Part shown: piece by piece, positions 1-8,248 of the stretch
Position numbering within the stretch: position 1 is the first letter of the stretch
Layout of the letters: every line of letters starts with the position of its first letter
NCBI RefSeq assembly: GCF_006715305.1
Contig: NZ_VFMY01000001.1
Span: forward strand, 1,860,001 to 1,924,000
Length of the DNA stretch: 64,000 bases
Reading direction: 5' to 3'
From: Arthrobacter sp. SLBN-100
GTDB lineage: Bacteria; Actinomycetota; Actinomycetes; Actinomycetales; Micrococcaceae
The notes under the pieces: model-generated
The model's input: only the letters and a program-made list of their open reading frames with translations
Databases searched by the model: none
What the model was told of the DNA's origin: nothing
Translations under genes and position numbers: made by a program

Positions 1-740
1 GCCGCGGACCCGTCCACGCCGAACACCCCGTAATTGTTGAGCGTGAACGTGCCCCTGCCCAGCTCGGTGGGAGTTGCCTTGCCTTGGCGCGCGACGTCGG
101 TCAGCCGGCGGATCTCAGCGTCCAACTGCCGGGCACTCAGCTTCTCCGCCCCGCGGACGGACGGCACCACGAGGCCGCGGTCGGTCTGGGCGGCGATGCC
201 TAGGTTGATCCCGTCGAACGAGACGATCTCCTGTGACCCGTCGGTCTCGGTTTCGATCCGGGTGTTCAGCTCCGGGTACTTCTTGAGGCCTTGAGTTCCT
301 CACGGAGTTCAACGAGTGCGGTGGCGTCGACGTCCACCCAGACAGTCGCTTCGGGGATCTCCGACCGGCTCCGCGACATGTTCGCCGCAACGGCTTTGCG
401 CACTCCCCTGACGGGTGTGCGGGAGGCGATGGCCAGTCCGGTCCGGGCATCGGTGGTCTCCGGTGATCGAGCTTGTCGAGATCCAGGAGCCCCGGCGGTT
501 TCGGTGGTTGAGCCTGTCGAAACCCGTTCGCTGGTTTCGGTGGTTGAGCCTGTCGAAACCCGTTCCGGCGCGTGAATCACTGCTTCTATATCCTTGCGCA
601 TGATCAGGCCTCCCTCGCGGAGCCGGGGAGTTCACCGAGGTCGACGCCGTGCTCCCGGGCCATCCGCCGGACCAGCGGGGAGATCACCGCGCCGAGCTTG
701 CCGAGAACGACGGGCCCGCAGGCCGCCGTCGTACCCTCAC
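1..740 (-). pseudogene. Truncated, frameshifted E2 dihydrolipoamide acyltransferase copy
   Basis: This stretch aligns base for base with the intact E2 gene further along: position 1 corresponds to about 4257, and similarity fades near 710-740. The aligned part covers the E1/E3-binding domain, the linker and part of the catalytic domain; the lipoyl domain is absent. Relative to the intact copy there is a 58-bp deletion near 290, between CTTGAGGCC and TTGAGTTCC. Because 58 is not a multiple of three it shifts the frame and separates the linker segment (266-601) from the catalytic segment. The linker carries two tandem TTCGACAGGCTCAACC-type repeats. It is a decayed duplicate. The catalytic C-terminus lies outside the window, so its state there is unknown. 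Confidence 0.85.
455..565. repeat. Cluster of REP-like palindromic units in the E2 pseudogene
   Basis: Three units of the TTCGACAGGCTCAACCAC family (seen here as GGTTGAGCCTGTCGAAACC, plus a diverged GATCGAGCTTGTCGAGATCC) lie in tandem. The same family occurs elsewhere in this window, both between genes and inside the linker of the intact E2 gene. Confidence 0.8.
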
Positions 741-776
741 GCTAGCAGGTGGCTGCAGAGCAGTTAATGACAGGCA

Positions 777-1169
777 TCAGCGCACGCCGGAATCGAACGC
801 CACTTTCACCTCCGTGAACGACCCGGCCTCGACGACCACATTCTCCGGCGGAGCGGACGGCATTGGAGCGCCGGATGGGTTCACGGCGTGAAGCTGGTAG
901 GTCCCGGGCTGAAGCTCGAGCTGGAAATCTCCCTGGTCATTAGCTGTGGTTTCACGCACCATTGTCCCGGCGGCATCCCTGATGGTGATGCGGGCCGGCA
1001 GAGGAATCGCGGTGCAGGGGGTGGCATTGATGATTTCGGGGCATCCGGCATCGACGGTGACATGGCCTTTGATCCCTGAATTAGATGGGCCCGTTGCGCA
1101 GGAGGCCAACATCCCTGCCATGAACAGCGTGATGAATGCCGACTTCAAGACGCGGAGCAAAAGGCGCAT
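777..1169 (-). CDS. Small lipoprotein with a carboxypeptidase-regulatory-like fold
   Basis: A 130-residue protein with a typical lipoprotein signal: a basic start, a hydrophobic stretch and the lipobox LASC with the modified cysteine at residue 24. The mature part contains the pattern ITIRDAAGTMVRETTAND followed by GDFQLELQPGTYQLHAV. This is how carboxypeptidase regulatory-like (transthyretin-like) beta-sandwich domains look. It is predicted to sit on the outer face of the membrane. No partner gene is evident, since neighbours on both sides differ in strand or are decayed. The function is unknown; an adhesion or stress lipoprotein is possible. Confidence 0.7.
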   Translation of the reverse strand: MRLLLRVLKSAFITLFMAGMLASCATGPSNSGIKGHVTVDAGCPEIINATPCTAIPLPARITIRDAAGTMVRETTANDQGDFQLELQPGTYQLHAVNPSGAPMPSAPPENVVVEAGSFTEVKVAFDSGVR

Positions 1170-1378
1170 ACCGCAACAACGTCTCTACAGAGGCACAGGT
1201 TCCTGCATCTGCCGCGACTCCCGGCGCGGGGAATTAGGGACCGGTGTCAGGGCATCAAAAACTACGCGTCCGCGGCCACCAAAGTGTCCACTGATGGCCG
1301 TTCCAGTAACGCATCAGTAACGCCAGTGCAACTCTAATGAGGTGCGAAACCGTTCTTCGTCTGAGAAAGGGGCAGGGC

Positions 1379-1621
1379 ATGAAAAGGAAGCTGAGGAGGA
1401 TCTTCTGGTGGGAGGCGATCGGGGCGGTGGCAAGCGGGGTGCTCTTCATCGTCACGCTCTTTAACCGCGAATGGATTGAGATCCTGTTCCAAGTGGAACC
1501 GGACGGGGGTAACGGAACCATGGAATGGGCCGTCGTCATTATCTTTGCGGCGCTCACCTTGGTGTCGGGGATACTCGTCCGCCGTGAATGGCGGCATTCA
1601 GTCATCCGCGAGGCAACCTGA
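1379..1621 (+). CDS. Small two-helix membrane protein, unknown function
   Basis: An 80-residue product with two predicted membrane helices, about residues 10-28 (AIGAVASGVLFIVTLF) and 48-66 (AVVIIFAALTLVSGILV), and a basic N-terminus. I chose the ATG at 1379 because GAGAAAGGGG lies eight bases upstream. An in-frame ATG at 1337 would add 14 residues without a visible ribosome site. It stands alone on the + strand, about 60 bp ahead of the acidic-protein gene, so it could be the first gene of that cluster. No family recognised. Confidence 0.5.
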   Translation: MKRKLRRIFWWEAIGAVASGVLFIVTLFNREWIEILFQVEPDGGNGTMEWAVVIIFAALTLVSGILVRREWRHSVIREAT

Positions 1622-1683
1622 GCCTGCATCCAACACCACCCATCACCCTAGTCAATGTTAATTTCTCGTAGGAATGAGCCGAG

Positions 1684-1956
1684 ATGAGCGAGCCAGCAGA
1701 GTCACCCGCTCCGCAAGGGTCAGAGCAATCCACGAAGGTTGAACTCTCCGGCCCAACCTTCCAGCCGGAAGAGAATGCTCCACGGGAGGAACCGCACCTA
1801 CCCGACCTGGACCGACGGCAGGAAGCCATCCGTACAGAACGGCGCCCGGCAGGTCCGGAGTCAACAAACCAGGACCAGGAGGAAGCCGTCGAGAACGAGC
1901 TTCCCCAAAACAATGACGAGCCTGAAACTGATCCGGCAGAAAGTTCCCAGGAGTAG
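1684..1956 (+). CDS. Acidic, proline-rich, probably disordered protein
   Basis: A 90-residue protein very rich in Glu, Pro, Gln and Asp, without hydrophobic segments; it is expected to be intrinsically disordered. AGGA lies upstream of the ATG. It ends only two bases before the Asp-box protein start, so the two genes are very likely co-transcribed. No family recognised. The composition fits a linker, scaffold or chaperone-like partner of the next product, but that is a guess. Confidence 0.5.
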   Translation: MSEPAESPAPQGSEQSTKVELSGPTFQPEENAPREEPHLPDLDRRQEAIRTERRPAGPESTNQDQEEAVENELPQNNDEPETDPAESSQE

Positions 1957-1958
1957 CC

Positions 1959-3188
1959 ATGTCTCCCGTGTCGATTTTGTCCAACATTTCACTGGGCGAC
2001 GGGCCCACGAGCAATAACACCTCCACCGTGGGGGAACCGACCGCGGCAGTCTCTGGCAACCACATGTTCATGACCGGGAACTGGTATGCCAGCCAGAGCA
2101 CGGACGGCGGCACGAACTGGAAGCACGTGGATCCCTTCACTGCCCTCCCCTCCGCTGCCGGGGGGTTCTGTTGTGACCAGGTGGTGCTGTACGACTCGCG
2201 TCGAAAACTCTGGATCTGGATTCTGCAGTACATCCGCAGGAATGGATCCAACGTTTTCCGGCTTGCCGCCGTCCACGATCGCGACTTCGGCAACCCCGGC
2301 GCATGGTACTGGTGGGATATAGCGCCGACGACAGTGGATGGATCGTGGACACAGCTGTGGTTCGACTACCCAGACGCAGCAGTTACCGCCGATAACCTGT
2401 TCGTCACGTTCAACGTTTTCAACAATGTCGGAACCGGGCAATGGCAGCGGGCTGTAGTAATGCGCTTTCCCCTCGCGACCATTGACAACCGGGGAACGCT
2501 GATTTTCAACTCCTGGTCAACCACCCGAAACGGTTCCATCCGGCTCACGCAGGGCGCCGGACGGACAATGTATTTTGCCAGCCACAATTCAAATCAACAG
2601 CTGCGCCTGTTTTCGTGGGCAGACGGGCAAAACGGCGTCAGCTGGTGGGACATCAACGTCGCAGCATCCAGCGACGCGATTTCTTCCAACGCTCCCAACA
2701 ACGTCAACTGGCTGTCCCGGGCCGACAGGAGAATCACCGGTGCCTGCCTAGGCAATGGCACCGTTACCCTGATGTGGACCGCCGGCAGCGGAGCGAACCG
2801 GCCCCACCCTTACTGTAGGGTCGTGCAGATCGCCGAGGCCTCCAAACAGGTCACGGCCCAGCCAGATATCTGGAGTTCCGTCCGGTCCTGGGCCTACCCG
2901 GCCGCGTGCACCAACAGCGCCGGAGTGCTCGGGTTCACGGCTTTCTATGGCGGGGAAGACCGCAACCCAGGACACATGGTGGGCGTCCGTGACGCCAACG
3001 GAACCTGGAGCACGGCTTACAGCAAACTGGGAAGCCACTCGCCCAATGAACCGAAGTGGGGAGACTACCTGTGCTGCCGTCAGCACACGCCCTCGGCCGA
3101 GACCTGGATCGCCTCTGGATACACGCTCGAAGGCGGCGAGACCCGCACCGACATTCTTCCCCGCCTTGTCCAATTCTCACGAGTGTAA
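1959..3188 (+). CDS. Asp-box (BNR-repeat) beta-propeller-like protein
   Basis: A 409-residue protein with a clear Asp-box motif, STDGGTNW, near residue 49, and several degenerate later blades rich in Trp, Gly and Asp. Asp-boxes occur in sialidases and other exo-glycosidase-type propellers. I see no sialidase arginine triad, so catalytic activity is not supported. There are two adjacent-cysteine pairs (FCCDQ, YLCCRQ). No signal peptide is visible. AGGAG lies a suitable distance upstream of the ATG, inside the end of the preceding gene. It could bind glycan or protein; the function is unknown. Confidence 0.65.
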   Translation: MSPVSILSNISLGDGPTSNNTSTVGEPTAAVSGNHMFMTGNWYASQSTDGGTNWKHVDPFTALPSAAGGFCCDQVVLYDSRRKLWIWILQYIRRNGSNVFRLAAVHDRDFGNPGAWYWWDIAPTTVDGSWTQLWFDYPDAAVTADNLFVTFNVFNNVGTGQWQRAVVMRFPLATIDNRGTLIFNSWSTTRNGSIRLTQGAGRTMYFASHNSNQQLRLFSWADGQNGVSWWDINVAASSDAISSNAPNNVNWLSRADRRITGACLGNGTVTLMWTAGSGANRPHPYCRVVQIAEASKQVTAQPDIWSSVRSWAYPAACTNSAGVLGFTAFYGGEDRNPGHMVGVRDANGTWSTAYSKLGSHSPNEPKWGDYLCCRQHTPSAETWIASGYTLEGGETRTDILPRLVQFSRV

Positions 3189-3229
3189 TTGATTCTTGAG
3201 TTTGAAGCCTCTACAGGAAAGGCGAAACG

Positions 3230-3475
3230 GTGAATGGAAACCGGAGCGAATGGAAACCGGAGCAAGTTCAGGAAAACCTCGGCGCGGCAAACGAGAACTT
3301 GCCTGAAGCACGGACCACAGACAGGTTCCCGGTAGCAGGCACAGCAAGTGGCATGGACTTGCGGGCAGGTGAGGATATGTACGTGGAGGATGCCGCCGGA
3401 ACCATGGATTCAGCTATTGATCTGCGGATGCCCCCGGACCCGCCCCGACGGCCTACGGATCAGGCCGGTCGGTGA
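3230..3475 (+). CDS. Small hydrophilic protein, coupled to the DUF1036-like gene
   Basis: An 81-residue product starting at GTG 3230, with AGGAAAGG shortly upstream. The sequence is acidic and proline-containing, with no helix or motif recognised. Its TGA overlaps the ATG of the following gene (TGATG), a strong sign of translational coupling and the main reason for calling it real. A short direct repeat of AATGGAAACCGGAGC lies at its start. Confidence 0.5.
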   Translation: MNGNRSEWKPEQVQENLGAANENLPEARTTDRFPVAGTASGMDLRAGEDMYVEDAAGTMDSAIDLRMPPDPPRRPTDQAGR

Positions 3476-3822
3476 TGGGCCTCTACTTCAGCAACGGCAC
3501 GGGGGACATCCTCTTCGTGGCCTACGCGTACCACGCTCCCGGCTGCGAAGGCGGCACGGACTGGTCAAAGAAGGGCTGGTACCGCATCGCTCCCGGTGGC
3601 ACCGTGAAGGTCTTCAGCGGGTGGGCGGGACCCGGGAAGTACTTCGTCTTCGCGGAAAACGGGTCCCGCACCAGAGCTTGGTCCGGCCCATTTTTCACCC
3701 AGTTGCCATCAAGGGCATTTGACTGGTGCTGGCAAACCGGGAGTACGGACAGCCGTACGCTTGGTCTCACCAAATTCGAGGTGGGGTGGGGGATTCTCGA
3801 TCACACTGTCCGCTTGACCTGA
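3475..3822 (+). CDS. DUF1036-like protein
   Basis: A 115-residue protein whose core (ILFVAYAYHAPGC, then GGTDWSKKGWYRIAPGGTVK, then YFVFAENG) matches the DUF1036 pattern of a 'W..+GWY.I.PG' block followed by a 'Y.YAE' block. DUF1036 members are small proteins of unknown function, often membrane-associated or exported; no signal peptide is visible here. The ATG overlaps the preceding stop. It is the last gene of a + strand cluster that ends before the hairpin at 3928. Confidence 0.6.
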   Translation: MGLYFSNGTGDILFVAYAYHAPGCEGGTDWSKKGWYRIAPGGTVKVFSGWAGPGKYFVFAENGSRTRAWSGPFFTQLPSRAFDWCWQTGSTDSRTLGLTKFEVGWGILDHTVRLT

Positions 3823-3927
3823 TAACCAAGGCGGATCTGCAACAGGCGTTGCCGCCATTACGTCAACTGAGAACCACCTTAGCCAGGAGCATGCCCACCG
3901 TCCCTGGCGCTTCCCAGGAGGCAGAGC

Positions 3928-3962
3928 GACTACGACGGCGGCACGCGGCCGCCGTCGTAGTC
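3928..3962. terminator. 15-bp perfect hairpin between convergent genes
   Basis: GACTACGACGGCGGC and its exact complement flank a five-base loop (ACGCG). The hairpin lies between the DUF1036-like gene and the convergent bkd operon, so it probably ends transcription from both sides. There is no clear T-run, as is common for GC-rich actinobacterial terminators. Confidence 0.65.
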
Positions 3963-4044
3963 CTCGCCGTCCGGAGGGCTCAGTCCCGACATGGGGTGAG
4001 CGAGGGTTGCGGTTAAACCGACATCAAGTGAGAGAGGGTTTGGG

Positions 4045-5604
4045 TCAGAGGTCGGCCAAGAGGCTGTTCGGGTTCTCGATCGCGTCCGCGACGAAGCGGA
4101 GGAAGCCGGCGGCGGTGCCGCCGTCGGACACCCGATGGTCGAAGGTCAGCGTCAGCTCGGTGACCTTGCGGACGGCCAGCTCGCCGTTGACCACCCACGG
4201 CTTGTCGATGATCCGGCCGACGCCGAGGATGGCCACCTCCGGGTGGTTGATGATCGCCGCGGAACCGTCCACACCGAAAACGCCGTAGTTGTTGAGCGTG
4301 AACGTGCCGCTGCCCAGTTCGGTGGGTGTTGCCTTGCCCTGGCGCGCGACGTCGGTCAGCCGGCGGATCTCCGCGTCCAGTTCCCGGGCACTCAGCTTCT
4401 CTGCCGCGCGGACGGACGGCACCACGAGACCGCGATCGGTCTGTGCGGCAATGCCGAGGTTGATCCCGTGAAAGGAGACGATTTCCTGGGACCCGTCGGC
4501 CGCCGTTTCGATGCGCGTATTCAGCTCCGGATACTTCTTGAGGCCGGCGGTGACGAAGCGGGCAATGAACGCAAGAAGGCCTGGCACCTCTGAGCCGCCC
4601 GCCTTGAGTTCCTTACGAAGTTCCACGAGCGCGGTAGCGTCGACGTCCACCCAGACAGTTGCCTCGGGGATCTCCGAGCGGCTCCGCGCCATGTTGGCGG
4701 CGACGGCTTTGCGCACTCCCCTGACAGGCGTACGCGAGGAAATTGCCAGGCCGGTCCGGGCGTCGGTGGTCTCCGGTGATCGAGCTTGTCGAGATCCAGG
4801 AGCTTCGGTGGTTTCGACCGCATTGGTTTCGAGAGGCTCAATCACCGGCGGGTGGATCGCTGCCTCAACATCCTTGCGCATGATCAGGCCGCCCTCGCCG
4901 GAGCCCGGGAGCTCGCCGAGGTCTACGCCGTGTTCGCGGGCCATGCGCCGGACCAGCGGGGAGATCACCGCGCCGAGCTTGCCGGGGACGCGGGTGCGCA
5001 GGAGGGTGAGGTCGTCCGCCCCGGTGGTTGAGCTTGTCGAAACCTCAGGCTCAACCACCGACACAGAGCCCTTCCGTGCCCTGGTACGCCGGGCAACCCC
5101 GTGACCGCCAGGCGTTCCGTATCCGATCAGTACATTCCCGGACCCGGCCTTCTCCTCCTCGCGGTAAGTCTCGGCAGCAGCGTCCGCCGCTGCGGATGAT
5201 GCCGCCCCGGGAGTGGCATCGGGCCTGTCGGAGCCGGACGGCGTGCTGCTTGCAGCATTGCCGTCCGGCGAAGGGGCGGGGGCGGCATCATCCGCGGCGG
5301 TCCCAGGCTCAACCACCGGGGTTTCGATATGCTCAACCACCGAGGAGGCAGGCTCAACCACCGGGGAAACCACCGAGATCAGCGGCTTGCCCACGTCCAG
5401 GGTCTCGCCCGGCTGCCCGTGCAGCTCCGCCACAATCCCGGCATAGGGCGAAGGCACCTCAACCGTGGACTTCGCGGTTTCCACCTCGGCGATCGGCTGG
5501 TCCACGGAGATCGAGTCCCCCACAGAAACATGCCACGAAACCAGTTCGGCTTCGGTGAGGCCTTCGCCCAGGTCCGGCAACAAAAACACACGCGTTTCAC
5601 TCAT
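4045..5604 (-). CDS. bkdC: Branched-chain 2-oxoacid dehydrogenase E2, dihydrolipoyl acyltransferase
   Basis: A 519-residue E2 component that transfers the acyl group to CoA in a 2-oxoacid dehydrogenase complex. Visible parts in order: an N-terminal lipoyl domain ([10 protein letters not shown], lipoylated Lys in [10 protein letters not shown] near residue 45), a long variable linker, the E1/E3-binding domain ([20 protein letters not shown], about 215-250), a second linker and the catalytic domain ending with DHRVSDGG. I chose ATG 5604, two bases after the bkdB stop; a GTG at 5619 would add five residues. Both linkers are partly made of REP-like palindromes read in frame (VVEP, SSTT and [10 protein letters not shown] segments). 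Assignment to branched-chain substrates rests on the nearby Lrp gene; pyruvate is the alternative. Confidence 0.9.
   Translation of the reverse strand: MSETRVFLLPDLGEGLTEAELVSWHVSVGDSISVDQPIAEVETAKSTVEVPSPYAGIVAELHGQPGETLDVGKPLISVVSPVVEPASSVVEHIETPVVEPGTAADDAAPAPSPDGNAASSTPSGSDRPDATPGAASSAAADAAAETYREEEKAGSGNVLIGYGTPGGHGVARRTRARKGSVSVVEPEVSTSSTTGADDLTLLRTRVPGKLGAVISPLVRRMAREHGVDLGELPGSGEGGLIMRKDVEAAIHPPVIEPLETNAVETTEAPGSRQARSPETTDARTGLAISSRTPVRGVRKAVAANMARSRSEIPEATVWVDVDATALVELRKELKAGGSEVPGLLAFIARFVTAGLKKYPELNTRIETAADGSQEIVSFHGINLGIAAQTDRGLVVPSVRAAEKLSARELDAEIRRLTDVARQGKATPTELGSGTFTLNNYGVFGVDGSAAIINHPEVAILGVGRIIDKPWVVNGELAVRKVTELTLTFDHRVSDGGTAAGFLRFVADAIENPNSLLADL
4770..4851. repeat. REP-like units inside the bkdC second linker
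   Basis: GTGATCGAGCTTGTCGAGAT and degenerate GGTTTCGA...GGCTCAATCACCGG units are read in frame within the linker between the binding domain and the catalytic domain. The decayed E2 copy at 455-565 carries a different number of units at the same place. Confidence 0.7.
5021..5063. repeat. REP-like hairpin unit inside the bkdC first linker
   Basis: CGGTGGTTGAGC and its exact complement GCTCAACCACCG flank a 15-base centre. It forms a palindromic unit of the family found between genes, and is translated here as part of the linker between the lipoyl and binding domains. Confidence 0.8.
5303..5368. repeat. Three GGCTCAACCACCG-type units inside the bkdC first linker
   Basis: Three successive copies of (G)CTCAACCACCG(G/A) occur here, each translated as a VVEP/VVEH-like peptide directly after the lipoyl domain. 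They belong to the REP-like family of this window. Confidence 0.75.
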
Positions 5605-5606
5605 GG

Positions 5607-6719
5607 TCAGTTCTCCCACTGAAGGTCGTCGACGGCGTCGAGGATGCGGTCCACGCCGGGCAGGTAGTACTTCTCAAGCTTGGGGGCCGGGTAGGGGATG
5701 TCGAACCCGGTGACGCGGCGGATGGGGGCGGCCAGGTAGTGGAAGCAGCGCTCCTGCACCCGGGCCACGATCTCCGACGACACGGACGCGAAGCCATGCG
5801 CCTCGGCGATCACCACGGCCCGGCCGGTCTTGCGAACGGACTCACAAACGGTCGCATCGTCGAACGGCACGATGGTGCGCACGTCGATGACTTCCAGCGA
5901 GCGCCCTTCCAGCGCCGCCGCCTCGGCCGCGGCAAGCGCGGTGGGGACGGACGGACCATAGGCGATCAGCGTCGCGTCAGTGCCGGGACGCGCGACGGCG
6001 GCACGGCCTTCGGTGGTTCGTCCCGCCGTCGTGCCTTCCGTGTGAAGGCGCCGCAACTCACCCAAGTCAACCAGGTCCTTGGACCAGTAGAGCTTCTTCG
6101 GCTCCATAAACACCACGGGGTCGTCCGAGTCGATCGCCTCACGGAGCATCCGGTACCCGTCCGCCACGGTGGCGGGGGTGAACACCTTCAGGCCGGCGGT
6201 GTGGGCGTAGTAGGACTCGGAGGAGTCGCAGTGGTGCTCCACTCCCCCGATGCCGCCGCCGTAGGGAACCCGGATCACCATGGGCAGCTTCACGGCGCCC
6301 TTGGTGCGGTTGTGCATCTTGGCCACGTGGCTGATGATCTGCTCAAACGCCGGGTAGGCGAACGCGTCGAACTGCATCTCGACCACCGGGCGCATCCCGT
6401 TGATGGCCATCCCCACGGCCATGCCCACGATGCCGGACTCGGCCAGCGGGGTGTCGAAGCAGCGCTGCTCCCCGAACGTCTTGGTGAGCCCGTCGGTAAT
6501 GCGGAACACCCCGCCCAGCGTCCCCACGTCCTCGCCGAACACCAGGACGGACGAATCGGCGTGCATCGCGTCGGCCAGTGCAGTATTGAGCGCCTTGGCC
6601 ATGGTGACGGGCTGGGGCCCCGCGGCCTCGGCAGACGCAGCGGCGGTGGCGGCTGCCCGGGCGGTGGCGGCGCTGACGTTGCCGTTGGCCTCGGATGATG
6701 TGGTGATGGTGGGGCTCAT
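5607..6719 (-). CDS. bkdB: Branched-chain 2-oxoacid dehydrogenase E1 beta subunit
   Basis: A 370-residue E1 beta subunit (transketolase-like pyrimidine-binding domain followed by the transketolase C-terminal domain). Hallmarks are VFGEDVGTLGGVFRITDGL, DTPLAESGIVGMAVGMAING and the FDAFAYPAFEQIISHVAKM segment. The first ~38 residues form an Ala/Ser/Thr-rich extension that is probably disordered. The start overlaps the end of bkdA by four bases, and its stop lies two bases before bkdC, so the three subunits are co-translated. With E1 alpha it decarboxylates the 2-oxoacid using thiamine diphosphate. Confidence 0.9.
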   Translation of the reverse strand: MSPTITTSSEANGNVSAATARAAATAAASAEAAGPQPVTMAKALNTALADAMHADSSVLVFGEDVGTLGGVFRITDGLTKTFGEQRCFDTPLAESGIVGMAVGMAINGMRPVVEMQFDAFAYPAFEQIISHVAKMHNRTKGAVKLPMVIRVPYGGGIGGVEHHCDSSESYYAHTAGLKVFTPATVADGYRMLREAIDSDDPVVFMEPKKLYWSKDLVDLGELRRLHTEGTTAGRTTEGRAAVARPGTDATLIAYGPSVPTALAAAEAAALEGRSLEVIDVRTIVPFDDATVCESVRKTGRAVVIAEAHGFASVSSEIVARVQERCFHYLAAPIRRVTGFDIPYPAPKLEKYYLPGVDRILDAVDDLQWEN

Positions 6720-7957
6720 TTGCCGGCCTCCTGTGCATCGGGGTTCTGGGATGATGCGGCTGCTGCGTCGCGGGCGAGTTCGTCGGCGAGCATGGCGGAC
6801 TGTTCCTTCAACTGGGGCGTGGGCGTGGCGAAAACGTGGCGGAAGAGCTCCTGCGGGTCCACCGGCACGTCCTCGCTGAGGCCCTCCCGCAACTGCCGGG
6901 CCACGTCCTCCGCCTTCGAAAGAATCCGCGCCTCTGCGGCTTCATCCAGCACGCCGCGGCCGGTCAGGTAGGTCCGCATCCGGTTGATCGGGTCCTTGGC
7001 CCGCCACTCGGCAACCTCAGCGCTCTCCCGGTAGCGGGTGTCGTCGTCGGCATTGGTGTGGGCCTGCATGCGGTAGGTGTTGGCCTCGACGAGCAGCGGG
7101 CCGGAGCCTTCCCTGGCCAGTTTCACGGCCCGGTCCAGGACTGCGAGGAGCGCCACGACGTCGTTGCCGTCCACGCGTTCGCCGGCCATGCCGTAGCCCA
7201 CGGCCTTGTGCGCGAGCGACGGCGCCACGGACTGGTGCGCCAGCGGCACCGAGATGGCGTACTTGTTGTTTTGCACGAAGAAGATCACCGGCAGGTGGAA
7301 GACCGCGGCGAAGTTCAGGGCCTCGTGGAAGTCGCCTTCGCTGGTGGCGCCGTCACCGCACATGGCCAGCACCACGGTGTCCTCGCCGCGGAGCTTGGCA
7401 GCATGGGCAACGCCGACGCCGTGCAGCAGCTGCGTGGTCAGCGGAGTGCACTGGATGCCCACTTTGTGCTTAAGGGGGTCGAACCCGCTGTGCCAGTCGC
7501 CGCGGAAGATGGTCATCACCTGCACCGGATCCACGCCGCGGGTCATCACGGCGACGGCGTCACGGTAGGTGGGGAACATCCAGTCGCCGCCGGACAGGCA
7601 CAGCGCGGCCGCCACCTGGCAGGCTTCCTGGCCGTGGCTGGACGGGTACACCGCCATGCGGCCCTGCCGGACGAGCGCCGAGTTCTGGTCGTTGACGCGG
7701 CGGCCGACGACGAGCTGCTCGTAAGCGGCCATCAGTTCGTCATCGCCGGGCAAAGGGTACTCGTGGCCCGGTTCGGTGCCCTGCTCGCGCTCGGAGATGA
7801 GCCGGCCGTCCGGGTCCACCATCTGGATCTGGTGCCGGGCCGGGAGCATGTAATCCTCGGCGGTGATGCCGAACTTTTTGGCAGCTTCGGAGAAGGCATC
7901 CTCTGGGGATGCCTTGCTGACCTGGTCCCGTGCCGCGTGGTCTGCGGAGATCGTCAT
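6716..7957 (-). CDS. bkdA: Branched-chain 2-oxoacid dehydrogenase E1 alpha subunit
   Basis: A 413-residue E1 alpha subunit. The thiamine diphosphate motif starts GDGATSEGDF near residue 200 and ends in NN; upstream blocks include SSHGQEACQVAAALCL and the FPTYRDAVAVMTRGVD segment. Together with E1 beta it catalyses oxidative decarboxylation of branched-chain 2-oxoacids (possibly also pyruvate). It is the first gene of the bkdABC operon. Its upstream region (about 8000-8110) resembles the upstream region of the Lrp gene at 9651, so Lrp control is likely. A decayed copy of the 5' half of this gene lies at 19250-19490. Confidence 0.9.
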   Translation of the reverse strand: MTISADHAARDQVSKASPEDAFSEAAKKFGITAEDYMLPARHQIQMVDPDGRLISEREQGTEPGHEYPLPGDDELMAAYEQLVVGRRVNDQNSALVRQGRMAVYPSSHGQEACQVAAALCLSGGDWMFPTYRDAVAVMTRGVDPVQVMTIFRGDWHSGFDPLKHKVGIQCTPLTTQLLHGVGVAHAAKLRGEDTVVLAMCGDGATSEGDFHEALNFAAVFHLPVIFFVQNNKYAISVPLAHQSVAPSLAHKAVGYGMAGERVDGNDVVALLAVLDRAVKLAREGSGPLLVEANTYRMQAHTNADDDTRYRESAEVAEWRAKDPINRMRTYLTGRGVLDEAAEARILSKAEDVARQLREGLSEDVPVDPQELFRHVFATPTPQLKEQSAMLADELARDAAAASSQNPDAQEAGK

Positions 7958-8005
7958 TGTTCCGTCCTTCTGTTGCCACTATTCATCCCCAGTATCTGCC
8001 CGGGA

Positions 8006-8120
8006 CAGGTTTCGTATCCAGCACCTTGATGAATGGTGGAGAAGTTGTCAGATTCTGGCTGGACCGAAAGACGAATTGCAGCTGTGAGCCACGTTACTAA
8101 AGGGGGCTGTGGACAATATG
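8006..8120. promoter_or_regulatory. bkdA upstream region, similar to the lrp upstream region
   Basis: About 105 bases here resemble the block at 9540-9650 in front of lrp: shared words include GTATCCAG, GTGGAGAAG, GATTCTG, AGACGAAT and TTACT. The most plausible reading is a once-shared divergent bkdA/lrp promoter with Lrp-binding sites that was duplicated. A third, shorter copy stands at about 19508-19560. Confidence 0.55.
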
Positions 8121-8248
8121 CCAGCGATGGAGGGTTGACTGGAGGTCATAACCTATTTTCCAAGCCGCATTTCCGGGACGGCGGACCGGAAGGCGGAGGA
8201 TAATGGCGTTCAAAGGCCAAAGGGAACGGGGGACGTAAGGAGGCAGCC

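Noticed and set aside
455..5368. CRISPR array suggested by repeated palindromes
   Set aside because: Units are irregularly spaced, lie inside coding linkers and between unrelated genes, and no cas gene is present; they fit a REP-like family.
5739..8029. Long + strand frames opposite bkdB and bkdA
   Set aside because: They are antisense frames of well-recognised E1 subunits, rich in His and Gly from complementary codons.
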